A DNA stretch of 64,000 bases, taken from Campylobacterales bacterium. GTDB lineage: Bacteria; Campylobacterota; Campylobacteria; Campylobacterales; Sulfurimonadaceae. Positions 45,397 to 52,865 of this stretch are shown one piece after another. The position numbers and the translations under genes were made by a program. The notes below the pieces were generated by a model. That model was not told the DNA's origin and searched no databases. It saw nothing but the letters and a program-made list of their open reading frames with translations. Within the stretch, counting starts at the first letter, position 1; the number at the start of each line of letters is the position of its first letter. Location: the NCBI GenBank assembly GCA_026390075.1, contig JAPLGP010000055.1:1-64000 (forward strand). Direction: 5' to 3'.

Positions 45397-45900
45397 ATGA
45401 AGTTTGTATCAATTGTTATTGGAAGTAAAAGCGATTATGAGGTTATGAAATATTGTTCAGACACGCTCGAAGCTTTTGGTGTGAGTTATGAGTTGATTAT
45501 CTCTTCAGCACACCGTTCACCTGAGAGAACAAAAGAGTACATAGAAACAGCGGAAAAAAAAGGGGCGCAAGTTTTCATCGCTGCTGCTGGTATGGCTGCA
45601 CATTTAGCGGGTGTTTTGTCTTCTAAAACAGTTAAACCAATCATCGGTGTGCCTATGAGCGCTTCAGCACTTAGCGGAATTGATGCACTCCTTTCAACTG
45701 TTCAAATGCCAGCTGGAATGCCAGTTGCTACAGTGGCAATAGGAAAAGCGGGAGCAATCAACTCGGCTTATTTGGCAATGCAAATTTTGGCACTTGATAA
45801 TGAAGAGTTATCGTATAAATTAAGAGAAGACCGCATTGCTAAGGCGAAACAAGTTGAAATGGATTCTTTAGAAATAGAGACAATCATAAGCGTCAAATAA
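45397..45900 (+). CDS. purE: N5-carboxyaminoimidazole ribonucleotide mutase
   Basis: A 167-aa class I PurE of purine synthesis, moving the carboxyl group of N5-CAIR to carbon. Seen: VIGSKSDYEVM, the catalytic SAHRSPERT, AGMAAHLAGV and GVPMSASALSGIDALLSTVQMP. Length is normal. Conserved neighbour of the U32 and DUF3972 genes in Campylobacterota. Confidence 0.96.
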   Translation: MKFVSIVIGSKSDYEVMKYCSDTLEAFGVSYELIISSAHRSPERTKEYIETAEKKGAQVFIAAAGMAAHLAGVLSSKTVKPIIGVPMSASALSGIDALLSTVQMPAGMPVATVAIGKAGAINSAYLAMQILALDNEELSYKLREDRIAKAKQVEMDSLEIETIISVK

Positions 45901-45925
45901 AACTTTTTATACCGAAGGGGTTACA

Positions 45926-46396
45926 ATGAAGTGGATGAGTGATGAAGAGTATAGTGAGTTAACGGGTTTAACTATTGCAGAGATTGATGATTTATGTGAG
46001 CGCGGGAAACTTACTATAAAAGTAGAAGATGGCGTAAGAATGATTGACCCATCTAAAGGCGCTCAGTCAGTAGTTCCTGCACAACTAAGAACTTTATCTG
46101 CTCATAACACTTCTGAGATGGTAGTAAACCCACAGTTTGTTGAAAAAACAATAGGTACTATCATCAACCTTCATGAAAAAGTTTTGGATGCCAAAGATGA
46201 GACAATCGCCTCTGTTAAGAATGAAAATGCGTTTTTAAGAGAAGCTCTTGCATCCCTTCAAGAGCTTTATGATGAAGATAGAAAAACCATAGCGACTTTA
46301 ACAGAACAGCTCAAGCTTTCTCAACAAGAAGTTGAATTTATGAGAAGAAAATATAAACTCATGTGGAATAAGGCTATAGAAGAACACACCAATTAA
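45926..46396 (+). CDS. DUF3972 family protein (helix-turn-helix plus coiled coil)
   Basis: A 156-aa protein. The N-terminus resembles a MerR-like or excisionase-type helix-turn-helix (MSDEEYSELTGLTIAEIDDLCERGKL). A coiled coil fills the second half (about 85-140, SVKNENAFLREALASLQELYDED...). The family is restricted to Campylobacterota and lies between purE and glyQ there too. Function is unknown. It overlaps the DUF89 gene by one base. Confidence 0.8.
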   Translation: MKWMSDEEYSELTGLTIAEIDDLCERGKLTIKVEDGVRMIDPSKGAQSVVPAQLRTLSAHNTSEMVVNPQFVEKTIGTIINLHEKVLDAKDETIASVKNENAFLREALASLQELYDEDRKTIATLTEQLKLSQQEVEFMRRKYKLMWNKAIEEHTN

Positions 46397-47253
46397 TGTT
46401 TATAGATGAGGCATGTATTGGCTGTATTATCAACCAAAGCGTCAAAGTTGCACATGCCATAGATGCTTCTGAATCTTTATCTTCTGAGTTAATTTCTACA
46501 GTTGAATCGATGAGTAAAGATTTCTCTTTTTTAAAAACTCCACCAGAAATTGCTTCCGATGTTTATGAAAAAATGGCACAAATCGCCAATAAAATCGACC
46601 TCTATGATAAAGTAAAAGAGTTCTCCACAAAAAAAGCACTCTCTTTTGTGCCACTTTTAAAAGAAAAACTTCTCTTAAGCCAAGATAAACTCTTAACCGC
46701 TACAAAAATCGCAGTTGCAGGAAATGTGATAGATTTAGCCGCCGAAGTAGAGTTTGATTTAGAAGAAGAGCTTGAAAAAATTTTTCATACAGAGTTCGCA
46801 TATAACGACTTTGCCCAGTTGCAAAATCAACTTCCACATGCCAAGAGTGTTCTCATAATCGGTGATAATGTCGGTGAACATATCTTTGATTATATGTTTG
46901 TTGAAACCCTTATAGAACTTTTTCCACATGCCAAGTATTATTATATGGTTCGAGGAAATCCCATCATCAATGATGTCACACTCAAAGATACATCGGCATG
47001 TGGATTTGACAAACTCTGCATGGTTGTGGACAGCGGAGTAAATACTCCCGGATTTGTTTACTCACGAGCAAATCCACATGCCAAAAAAATCTTTGATAGT
47101 GCGGATTTAGTGATAGCCAAAGGAATGGGAAACTACGAATGTTTGACTCCATCGCACAGAACTAACATCTTCTTTTTACTCAAAGTAAAATGCCAAGTCG
47201 TAGCCAACTCTCTTGGTAAAGAAATCGGCGATATTATTTGTAAGATGATTTAA
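46396..47253 (+). CDS. DUF89 protein (damage-control phosphatase ARMT1-like)
   Basis: A 285-aa protein with family hallmarks: N-terminal CIGCIINQ (CxxC), the metal site GDNVGEHIFD (near 155), and the late KGMGNYECL. DUF89 proteins are metal-dependent phosphatases proposed to clear damaged phosphometabolites. The gene is inserted between DUF3972 and glyQ, which are neighbours in Campylobacter. It has four copies of the GGCATGTGGAW motif within 251 bp, the highest density in the window. Confidence 0.82.
   Translation: MFIDEACIGCIINQSVKVAHAIDASESLSSELISTVESMSKDFSFLKTPPEIASDVYEKMAQIANKIDLYDKVKEFSTKKALSFVPLLKEKLLLSQDKLLTATKIAVAGNVIDLAAEVEFDLEEELEKIFHTEFAYNDFAQLQNQLPHAKSVLIIGDNVGEHIFDYMFVETLIELFPHAKYYYMVRGNPIINDVTLKDTSACGFDKLCMVVDSGVNTPGFVYSRANPHAKKIFDSADLVIAKGMGNYECLTPSHRTNIFFLLKVKCQVVANSLGKEIGDIICKMI
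46832..47082. repeat. Cluster of four GGCATGTGGAW motif copies in the DUF89 gene
   Basis: 46832-46842, 46922-46932 and 47073-47082 in minus orientation (each read Pro-His-Ala-Lys) and 46995-47004 in plus orientation (Ala-Cys-Gly). Three separate PHAK tetrapeptides in one protein are unusual and seem driven by the DNA motif. Confidence 0.88.
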
Positions 47254-47328
47254 GTTCTAGCCATATTCACCTAAGGTATAATTTCGCACTTATTTAGCTT
47301 CTAATAAAATAAAATTAAGGTAAAAAAT

Positions 47329-48210
47329 ATGATTACTTTTAGCGAAATGTTACTCAAACTGCAAGAATTTTGGATGAAACAAGGGTGTAATATCGTGCAG
47401 CCTTACGACATTCCAGCAGGTGCTGGAACATTTCATCCAGCTACTTTTCTTCGTTCACTCGATTCTACTCCGTGGTCGGTGGCGTATGTCGCACCGTCTC
47501 GTCGTCCAACAGATGGAAGATATGGAGAAAACCCGAATAGACTTGGAAGTTACTACCAGTTTCAAGCCCTCATCAAACCTTCTCCTGACAACATTCAAGA
47601 GCTTTATTTGAAATCTTTGGAGTATTTGGGGCTTGATGTTTCACAGCATGATATCCGTTTCGTAGAAGACAACTGGGAGTCTCCAACACTTGGTGCATGG
47701 GGACTAGGCTGGGAAGTTTGGCTCAACGGCATGGAAGTTACACAGTTTACTTACTTTCAACAAGTTGGCGGAATCGAGTGTAATCCTGTAGCTGTAGAAA
47801 TCACTTATGGAACAGAGCGACTTGCGATGTACCTTCAAGGCGTGGACAATGTTTTTGACATAGTTTGGAATATAAATGCGCATGGAACAACTCTGTACAA
47901 AGATGTGCATAAAGAGAGTGAAATAGAGTTTAGTAAATACAACTTTGAAGTCGCAGATGTAGAGATGCTGTTTGCAGAATTTAATGCAAAAAGTAAAGAG
48001 TGTTTACGCACCATCGAAGCAGGATTACCACTTCCAGCGTATGATTTATGTATGATGGCAGCAAACACTTTTAATGTCCTCGATGCAAGAAAAGCAATAA
48101 GTCAAACAGAGAGACAAAACTACATCCTAAAAATCCGCGAACTCTCAAAAGGGTGTGCAGAGCTTTATAAATCGCAAGAAGAAGAGCGAAATATGAGGGT
48201 GAAAGCGTAA
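47329..48210 (+). CDS. glyQ: Glycine-tRNA ligase alpha subunit
   Basis: A 293-aa catalytic subunit of the heterotetrameric glycyl-tRNA synthetase. Seen: [53 protein letters not shown] and [33 protein letters not shown]. Length is normal. The beta subunit (glyS) is not in the window. Confidence 0.97.
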   Translation: MITFSEMLLKLQEFWMKQGCNIVQPYDIPAGAGTFHPATFLRSLDSTPWSVAYVAPSRRPTDGRYGENPNRLGSYYQFQALIKPSPDNIQELYLKSLEYLGLDVSQHDIRFVEDNWESPTLGAWGLGWEVWLNGMEVTQFTYFQQVGGIECNPVAVEITYGTERLAMYLQGVDNVFDIVWNINAHGTTLYKDVHKESEIEFSKYNFEVADVEMLFAEFNAKSKECLRTIEAGLPLPAYDLCMMAANTFNVLDARKAISQTERQNYILKIRELSKGCAELYKSQEEERNMRVKA

Positions 48211-48215
48211 AAAAG

Positions 48216-48395
48216 ATGAGAGATTTAAAACTTGAAATGAGTATTTTAAAAATTGCTTCAAAAGCAGTAAAAGAAGCTCAAAAAAAGAGTTTGGCAAACG
48301 GTGTCGCAAATGTTTATGGCAAGAATGGGACGATGTATTTTCAACTTCCAGATGGAACAATAACGCAGCAAATGCCAAAAGAGTATATGAGATAA
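48216..48395 (+). CDS. Small hypothetical protein (59 aa)
   Basis: An ORF six bases after glyQ: MRDLKLEMSILKIASKAVKEAQ, a basic middle (KKSLANGVANVYGKNG), then MYFQLPDGTITQQMPKEYMR. The first half is helical and the second beta-rich. The start lies in a purine-rich context (GTAAAAAAGATG) without a strong ribosome-binding site. It sits just before the nucleotidyltransferase gene, where a toxin or antitoxin might be, but I see no known fold. Confidence 0.5.
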   Translation: MRDLKLEMSILKIASKAVKEAQKKSLANGVANVYGKNGTMYFQLPDGTITQQMPKEYMR

Positions 48396-48408
48396 TGAGA
48401 GTAAAAAG

Positions 48409-48723
48409 ATGAGAGTCAGCAAGTCAAATATCATTCATTTTTTGCAAGAGATAAAAGCAGAACTCGGGTCTGATGGCATTGTGACATTCGGACTCTTTGG
48501 CAGTTTTGCAAGAGATGAAGCTGGGGTTTATAGCGATATAGACATAGCAATACAAAAAGAGAAAAACTACCTCACCCACAGAACAGCTTATGACTATTTT
48601 GATGAAATCTCAAAAATAAAAACGCTTATAAAGAAAAAGTTTCATAGAAATAGCGATATATTTGATTTGGATAGTAATTCTAGCATGAGGGATGAAATAA
48701 TGAAGGATTTGATTTATGTTTAG
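48409..48723 (+). CDS. MNT-type minimal nucleotidyltransferase (MntA-like)
   Basis: A 104-aa protein with the nucleotidyltransferase motif GSFARDEAGVYSDIDIAI (about 31-48): the GS pair and the DxD metal ligands. MNT proteins usually act as antitoxins that AMPylate a HEPN toxin coded alongside. No HEPN gene (RxxxxH motif) is adjacent here, so this may be an orphan or pair with a different neighbour. Confidence 0.8.
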   Translation: MRVSKSNIIHFLQEIKAELGSDGIVTFGLFGSFARDEAGVYSDIDIAIQKEKNYLTHRTAYDYFDEISKIKTLIKKKFHRNSDIFDLDSNSSMRDEIMKDLIYV

Positions 48724-48750
48724 TTCAAAAGCGTTAAGTAGAGGTATGTT

Positions 48751-48948
48751 ATGGATAATATAGTTATTGAAGTAGATGATACAGTGATTATCGGTTTTAT
48801 TAATTCGAAATCTGAATTAGAATATACACAGTATAAAGCTTGTGATGGTGGTGTAGTTGAACTTGAAAATATTGAAAAATATACTCAAGAAGAATTGACA
48901 GAGGTGTTATACACTGTTAACGGACTTCAAATAGATGACTATGTATAA
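48751..48948 (+). CDS. Small hypothetical acidic protein (65 aa)
   Basis: MDNIVIEVDDTVIIGFINSKSELEYTQYKA... with many Asp/Glu and beta-type spacing. An AGGT lies six bases before the ATG. It is not recognised. It lies just upstream of the restriction-modification genes, so a control or antirestriction-like role is possible but unsupported. Confidence 0.5.
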   Translation: MDNIVIEVDDTVIIGFINSKSELEYTQYKACDGGVVELENIEKYTQEELTEVLYTVNGLQIDDYV

Positions 48949-48970
48949 ATTATTTATAGCAAGGTAAGTT

Positions 48971-49840
48971 ATGACTGCTAGAATAAATATTCCTTTTCTT
49001 GAAAAATACCAGCCTTTTATAAAATGGGTTGGCGGCAAAAGAGGGTTGCTTTCTCAAATTATTCCACTTATTCCAGAAAAATTTAATAACTATTTTGAGC
49101 CTTTCGTCGGTGGTGGAGCTTTGTTTTTTGAACTTTATTCACTTGGGCTCTTGAGAGATAAAAAAGTTTATTTATTTGACATAAATGCGGAACTTATTAA
49201 TGCCTATAATGTTGTCAAAAACAATCCTACTGAACTTATAAAAAGCCTGAAAAAATTTCAAGAAAAACATTCAAAAGAGTTTTATTATGAAACCAGAGCT
49301 TTAGACAGAGAAGAAAATTTTTTGAAAAAGAGTGCTGTTTTTAGAGCTACAAGATTTATCTATCTCAACAAAACATGTTTCAATGGGCTTTACAGAGTAA
49401 ATAGCAAAGGCTACCACAATGTACCGATAGGAAGCTACAAAAATCCAAATATTTGTGATGAATCTGTAATTTATAACGCAAGCAAAGCCTTACAAAATGC
49501 AATCATCTCTAATACATCATACAAAGATGTTATGCTACATGCATCACAAGATGATTTCGTTTATTTTGACCCTCCCTACTATCCACTAACCATAACATCT
49601 AGCTTTACATCGTACAGTGAATTTTCATTTTTGGAAAAAGAGCAGATTGAGCTTTTTGAGGTTTTTAAAGAGCTAGATAAAATGAGCTGTAAAGTTATAC
49701 ACAGTAATTCTGATACAGATTTTATAAAAAAATTATATTCTGAGTTTTGTGTCGGAGAGATTCAAGCGAATAGATTTATAAATAGTAAGAGCAGTGGGCG
49801 TGGTAAAATTAGTGAAGTTTTGATTAAAGGAAAAATATGA
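48971..49840 (+). CDS. dpnM: Adenine DNA methyltransferase, DpnII/Dam type (GATC predicted)
   Basis: A 289-aa alpha-class N6-adenine methyltransferase. Motif I is FEPFVGGGALFFEL (near 41-54), preceded by KWVGGKRGLL. Motif IV is DPPYYPL (near 198). This is the layout of M.DpnIIA and Dam, which methylate GATC. It overlaps by four bases the gene for a DpnII-like endonuclease, which supports the specificity. It protects host DNA from the partner enzyme. Confidence 0.9.
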   Translation: MTARINIPFLEKYQPFIKWVGGKRGLLSQIIPLIPEKFNNYFEPFVGGGALFFELYSLGLLRDKKVYLFDINAELINAYNVVKNNPTELIKSLKKFQEKHSKEFYYETRALDREENFLKKSAVFRATRFIYLNKTCFNGLYRVNSKGYHNVPIGSYKNPNICDESVIYNASKALQNAIISNTSYKDVMLHASQDDFVYFDPPYYPLTITSSFTSYSEFSFLEKEQIELFEVFKELDKMSCKVIHSNSDTDFIKKLYSEFCVGEIQANRFINSKSSGRGKISEVLIKGKI

Positions 49841-50721
49841 AAGAGTTTGATGGTTTAAAAAGTACTTTGCAAGACTCAATTTTCACTTGGGATTATTTTA
49901 CAGATTTTGAGAAAGTAAAAAAGAATGTCAAAAAGATAGAAAAAGAGCTCAATCTTCTTAATTATCTCATCGGAAAAGAAAAGCTTGAGGAAGAGTTTTT
50001 ATCTTTGCTTGAAGAGTATCCAAAAGTGCGAAAGATACTTCCGATATTGATAGCTATTAGAGATGATAAATTATCTAGTACGCCAGTGATAACGGATATA
50101 GAAGCTTTGATACCGGAAAACAAAAAATATATATTTTATGATGCAATTGATGAAAATATTAAAAAAGAGCTATTGATATTTTTTAAGGAAAGTGGACTTA
50201 AAGATTTTTTTGAAAGTAAATCAGTAAAAAATCTGGTTGATTATTGTTTCGGGGTTGAAGTTGGTTTTGATACAAATGCGAGAAAAAATCGTACTGGCAC
50301 GATTATGGAAAATCTCGTTTTTAAATATCTTACAAGCTTTTGTCAAGAAAATGAAAATTTAGAATTTATAGAACAAGCAACTCAAAAAAGGATTAAAGAG
50401 TTTTTCAATTATGATATAGAAATCGATAAAAATAGTAGAAGATTTGATTTTGCTCTCTTTGATAAAACAAAAAATAAACTTTTTTTGATTGAAGTTAATT
50501 ATTATAGTGGTGGTGGCTCAAAACTTAAAGCTACAGCAGGTGAATATCAATATCTCAATAATTTTGTCAAATCTCAAAATATTGATTTTATTTGGATAAC
50601 TGACGGTAAAGGTTGGTTGACCGCACTTCGACCATTAGAAGAAACCTTTAATCATAATGATTATGTTATTAATTTAGATATGCTCAAAAATGGAATATTA
50701 AAAGAAATTTGTCAGAAATAA
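49837..50721 (+). CDS. dpnB: DpnII-type restriction endonuclease (GATC predicted)
   Basis: A 294-aa protein of the DpnII/MboI family. The conserved segment RFDFALFD...LFLIEVNYYSGGGSKLKATAGEYQ holds the likely nuclease centre (Asp, Glu-Val-Asn) and the substrate-recognition Gly/Ser loop. It is coupled to the methyltransferase by a four-base overlap. It cuts unmethylated GATC and so restricts incoming DNA. Confidence 0.88.
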   Translation: MKEFDGLKSTLQDSIFTWDYFTDFEKVKKNVKKIEKELNLLNYLIGKEKLEEEFLSLLEEYPKVRKILPILIAIRDDKLSSTPVITDIEALIPENKKYIFYDAIDENIKKELLIFFKESGLKDFFESKSVKNLVDYCFGVEVGFDTNARKNRTGTIMENLVFKYLTSFCQENENLEFIEQATQKRIKEFFNYDIEIDKNSRRFDFALFDKTKNKLFLIEVNYYSGGGSKLKATAGEYQYLNNFVKSQNIDFIWITDGKGWLTALRPLEETFNHNDYVINLDMLKNGILKEICQK

Positions 50722-50803
50722 CAATATTTATGACAAATAGCAATATATTTTAAACTTTATCATTCAATCTGCTATTATATTAGTAATTCAGCTTGAGGAT
50801 AAA

Positions 50804-51115
50804 ATGATGATAATGACTAAATACAAAAAACTTTATATAGCAGAAGATAGTGAATTAGTAACTGACTACATCATCGATAACTATATGGTTTGGTGTAGTA
50901 AACATTGGGAATGGTTTTATGAGCGAAAAGGTAGAACTTGTGAGTTTGAGACATTAGAGGACTATTCTCTTGTTTTTTGTGAATCAGATGAAGAGTTTGA
51001 AGAGATAGATAAAAAAATAGACCCTAAACATCCTGATGTATTTGACTATTCATTTGAATTTGATTATCCGAGTTTACTTATTAAAACAGAGTATTTAGAA
51101 TCATGTCTAAAATAA
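50804..51115 (+). CDS. Hypothetical acidic protein (103 aa)
   Basis: A protein rich in Glu, Asp, Tyr and Trp (MMIMTKYKKLYIAEDSELVTDYI..., NYMVWCSKHWEWFYERKG). I recognise no domain. The acidic, aromatic composition could suit a DNA mimic or anti-restriction protein, which is speculation. It overlaps the downstream methyltransferase by 13 bases, implying coupled expression. Confidence 0.6.
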   Translation: MMIMTKYKKLYIAEDSELVTDYIIDNYMVWCSKHWEWFYERKGRTCEFETLEDYSLVFCESDEEFEEIDKKIDPKHPDVFDYSFEFDYPSLLIKTEYLESCLK

Positions 51116-51852
51116 AAAAACTCCATCCTGAAAATTTCGAGCAAGAGTGTACAACAGTTTGGAGTTTTCCTCGTCGTGGAAATTGGGCGACACATAACTC
51201 AAAATATAGAGGAAATTGGGCTCCTGAAGTTGTGAGAAATCTTCTTTTGAGATACTCAAATGAAAGAGATTGTATTTTAGACCCGATGATCGGAGGCGGA
51301 ACAACTGCTGTTGAATGTAAACTTCTAAACCGTCATCTTTTGGCACTCGATATAAATCCACATGCCATAGAGCTTACAAAAAAAGCTTTGGATTTTGAAT
51401 GTGAGTTCAACTCTAAAATAAGGGTTGAGTTAAACGACGCAAGGGATTTATCACTTTTAAAAGATGAAACAATAGATTTTATTTTAAATCATCCTCCTTA
51501 TGTGGATATTATCAAATATTCAGAAAAGCAAATAGAAGAGGATTTGTCAAATATCCACGATTTAGAAAAGTTTTGTGAAGAGATGCAAAAGGTGGCGAAT
51601 GAGCTTTATAGAGTTTTAAAAAAAGATAAATATTGTGCCATTTTGATAGGCGATACACGAAGAAATAAAATGTATCAGCCACTCGCTTTTATGGTAATGC
51701 AAAGGTTCTTAAAAGCGGGTTTTGAGCTTAAAGAAGATATCATTAAACATCAACATAACTGCAAAGCTACTGGATTTTGGGTTAAAAAAAGTAAAGAAGC
51801 AAATTTTTTACTTATTATGCATGAGCATCTTTTTGTATTTAAAAAAAGTTAA
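51103..51852 (+). CDS. DNA methyltransferase (N4-cytosine or N6-adenine type)
   Basis: A 249-aa methyltransferase. TTVWSFPRRGNWATHNSKYRGNW starts the conserved region, then motif I DPMIGGGTTAVEC (near 66) and motif IV NHPPYVD (near 127). The SAM motif precedes the catalytic motif. No matching endonuclease is next to it, so it may be an orphan or part of the island. Target sequence is unknown. One motif copy lies inside it. Confidence 0.8.
   Translation: MSKIKKLHPENFEQECTTVWSFPRRGNWATHNSKYRGNWAPEVVRNLLLRYSNERDCILDPMIGGGTTAVECKLLNRHLLALDINPHAIELTKKALDFECEFNSKIRVELNDARDLSLLKDETIDFILNHPPYVDIIKYSEKQIEEDLSNIHDLEKFCEEMQKVANELYRVLKKDKYCAILIGDTRRNKMYQPLAFMVMQRFLKAGFELKEDIIKHQHNCKATGFWVKKSKEANFLLIMHEHLFVFKKS
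51357..51366 (-). repeat. GGCATGTGGAT motif copy in the DNA methyltransferase gene
   Basis: TCCACATGCC, read Pro-His-Ala just after motif I. It is the only copy between 47,083 and 52,115. Confidence 0.85.
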
Positions 51853-51881
51853 TATTTATTCATCACGGAAGGAACTCTTTT

Positions 51882-52865
51882 TTGTCAAAATCCCACCTTC
51901 AAAACACACAAAACAAACTTCTTGACTGGTACGAAATTCACGGTCGCAAGGATTTGCCTTGGCGTGATGCTTCGGATATTTATCATGTCTATGTGAGTGA
52001 AGTTATGCTTCAGCAAACGCAAGTGAAGCGGGTTTTGGAGGAGTATTATTTTCAGTTTTTAGAAAAGTTTCCTTCATTTCTTGCACTCGCACAAGCACCG
52101 CTTGAAGAGGTATTTGGCATGTGGAGTGGGCTTGGGTATTACAGACGGGCGAAGAATTTGCATGAGAGTGCGAAGCTTTGCGTGGACGCTTTTCCACAAG
52201 ATTTAAAATCTTTGCAAAAACTCCCTGGAGTTGGTCGTTATACTGCAAGTGCGATTTGTAGTTTTGGGTATCATCAGAGTGTGAGCGTTGTGGACACAAA
52301 TATCGCTCGGGTTTTGGCACGGTTTTTTGGCGAAGAAGATGCAAAAGAGGCTTATTTGTGGGAGTTGGCGGATAAGTTTTTAAATAGTTCAAACCCCACT
52401 TCTCATAATTTAGCTCTTATGGATTTGGGTGCGATGGTTTGTCTGCCGAAGAATCCGGCATGTGGAAAGTGTCCTTTCATTGCTAATTGTAAAGGTTCAA
52501 GTGAGCCTGATAAATACTACAAAACACAAAAGAAAAACTATGAGAACAAAAAACTTCATTTTGGAATTTGTGAGCGAGATGGCAAAATCGCTATGAATCG
52601 TTCGGGTGAAGGGATGTACAAAGATATGCTTGAACTTCCAAATATTGATTCCACATGGCATGTGGAAAACTTACTTGGCACATTTCCACATGCCGTGACA
52701 AAATATCGCTTAGAAGTAAATATTTATAGGGTGGACTTTGTAGAGGAAGATGTTTTCTGGATTGCACTGGATTCACTTGACGGTGCGGGGATTTCCTCAA
52801 TGACAAAAAAAGCTTTAAAACTCTATAATAGTGTCAAAATTTCTTCGCAGGGCGTACAAAATTGA
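51882..52865 (+). CDS. mutY: Adenine DNA glycosylase MutY
   Basis: A 327-aa base-excision repair enzyme that removes A opposite 8-oxoguanine. Seen: the N-terminal LPWRDASDIYHVYVSEVMLQQTQV, the helix-hairpin-helix LPGVGRYTASAI, the catalytic Asp in VVDTNIARV, and the iron-sulfur cysteines CLPKNPACGKCPFIANC. The C-terminal domain is shorter than in E. coli. The start is a TTG at 51882 with GGAAGGA upstream. Four motif copies lie within 580 bp, including a 19-base palindrome. Confidence 0.93.
   Translation: MSKSHLQNTQNKLLDWYEIHGRKDLPWRDASDIYHVYVSEVMLQQTQVKRVLEEYYFQFLEKFPSFLALAQAPLEEVFGMWSGLGYYRRAKNLHESAKLCVDAFPQDLKSLQKLPGVGRYTASAICSFGYHQSVSVVDTNIARVLARFFGEEDAKEAYLWELADKFLNSSNPTSHNLALMDLGAMVCLPKNPACGKCPFIANCKGSSEPDKYYKTQKKNYENKKLHFGICERDGKIAMNRSGEGMYKDMLELPNIDSTWHVENLLGTFPHAVTKYRLEVNIYRVDFVEEDVFWIALDSLDGAGISSMTKKALKLYNSVKISSQGVQN
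52116..52694. repeat. Four GGCATGTGGAW motif copies in mutY
   Basis: 52116-52125 (Gly-Met-Trp), 52457-52467 (Ala-Cys-Gly), 52657-52667 (His-Val-Glu) and 52684-52694 in the opposite orientation (Pro-His-Ala). The third is part of the palindrome TTCCACATGGCATGTGGAA at 52649-52667. Confidence 0.88.

Noticed and set aside
48216-48723. HEPN-MNT toxin-antitoxin pair
   Set aside because: The 59-aa upstream protein lacks the RxxxxH motif and length of HEPN proteins.
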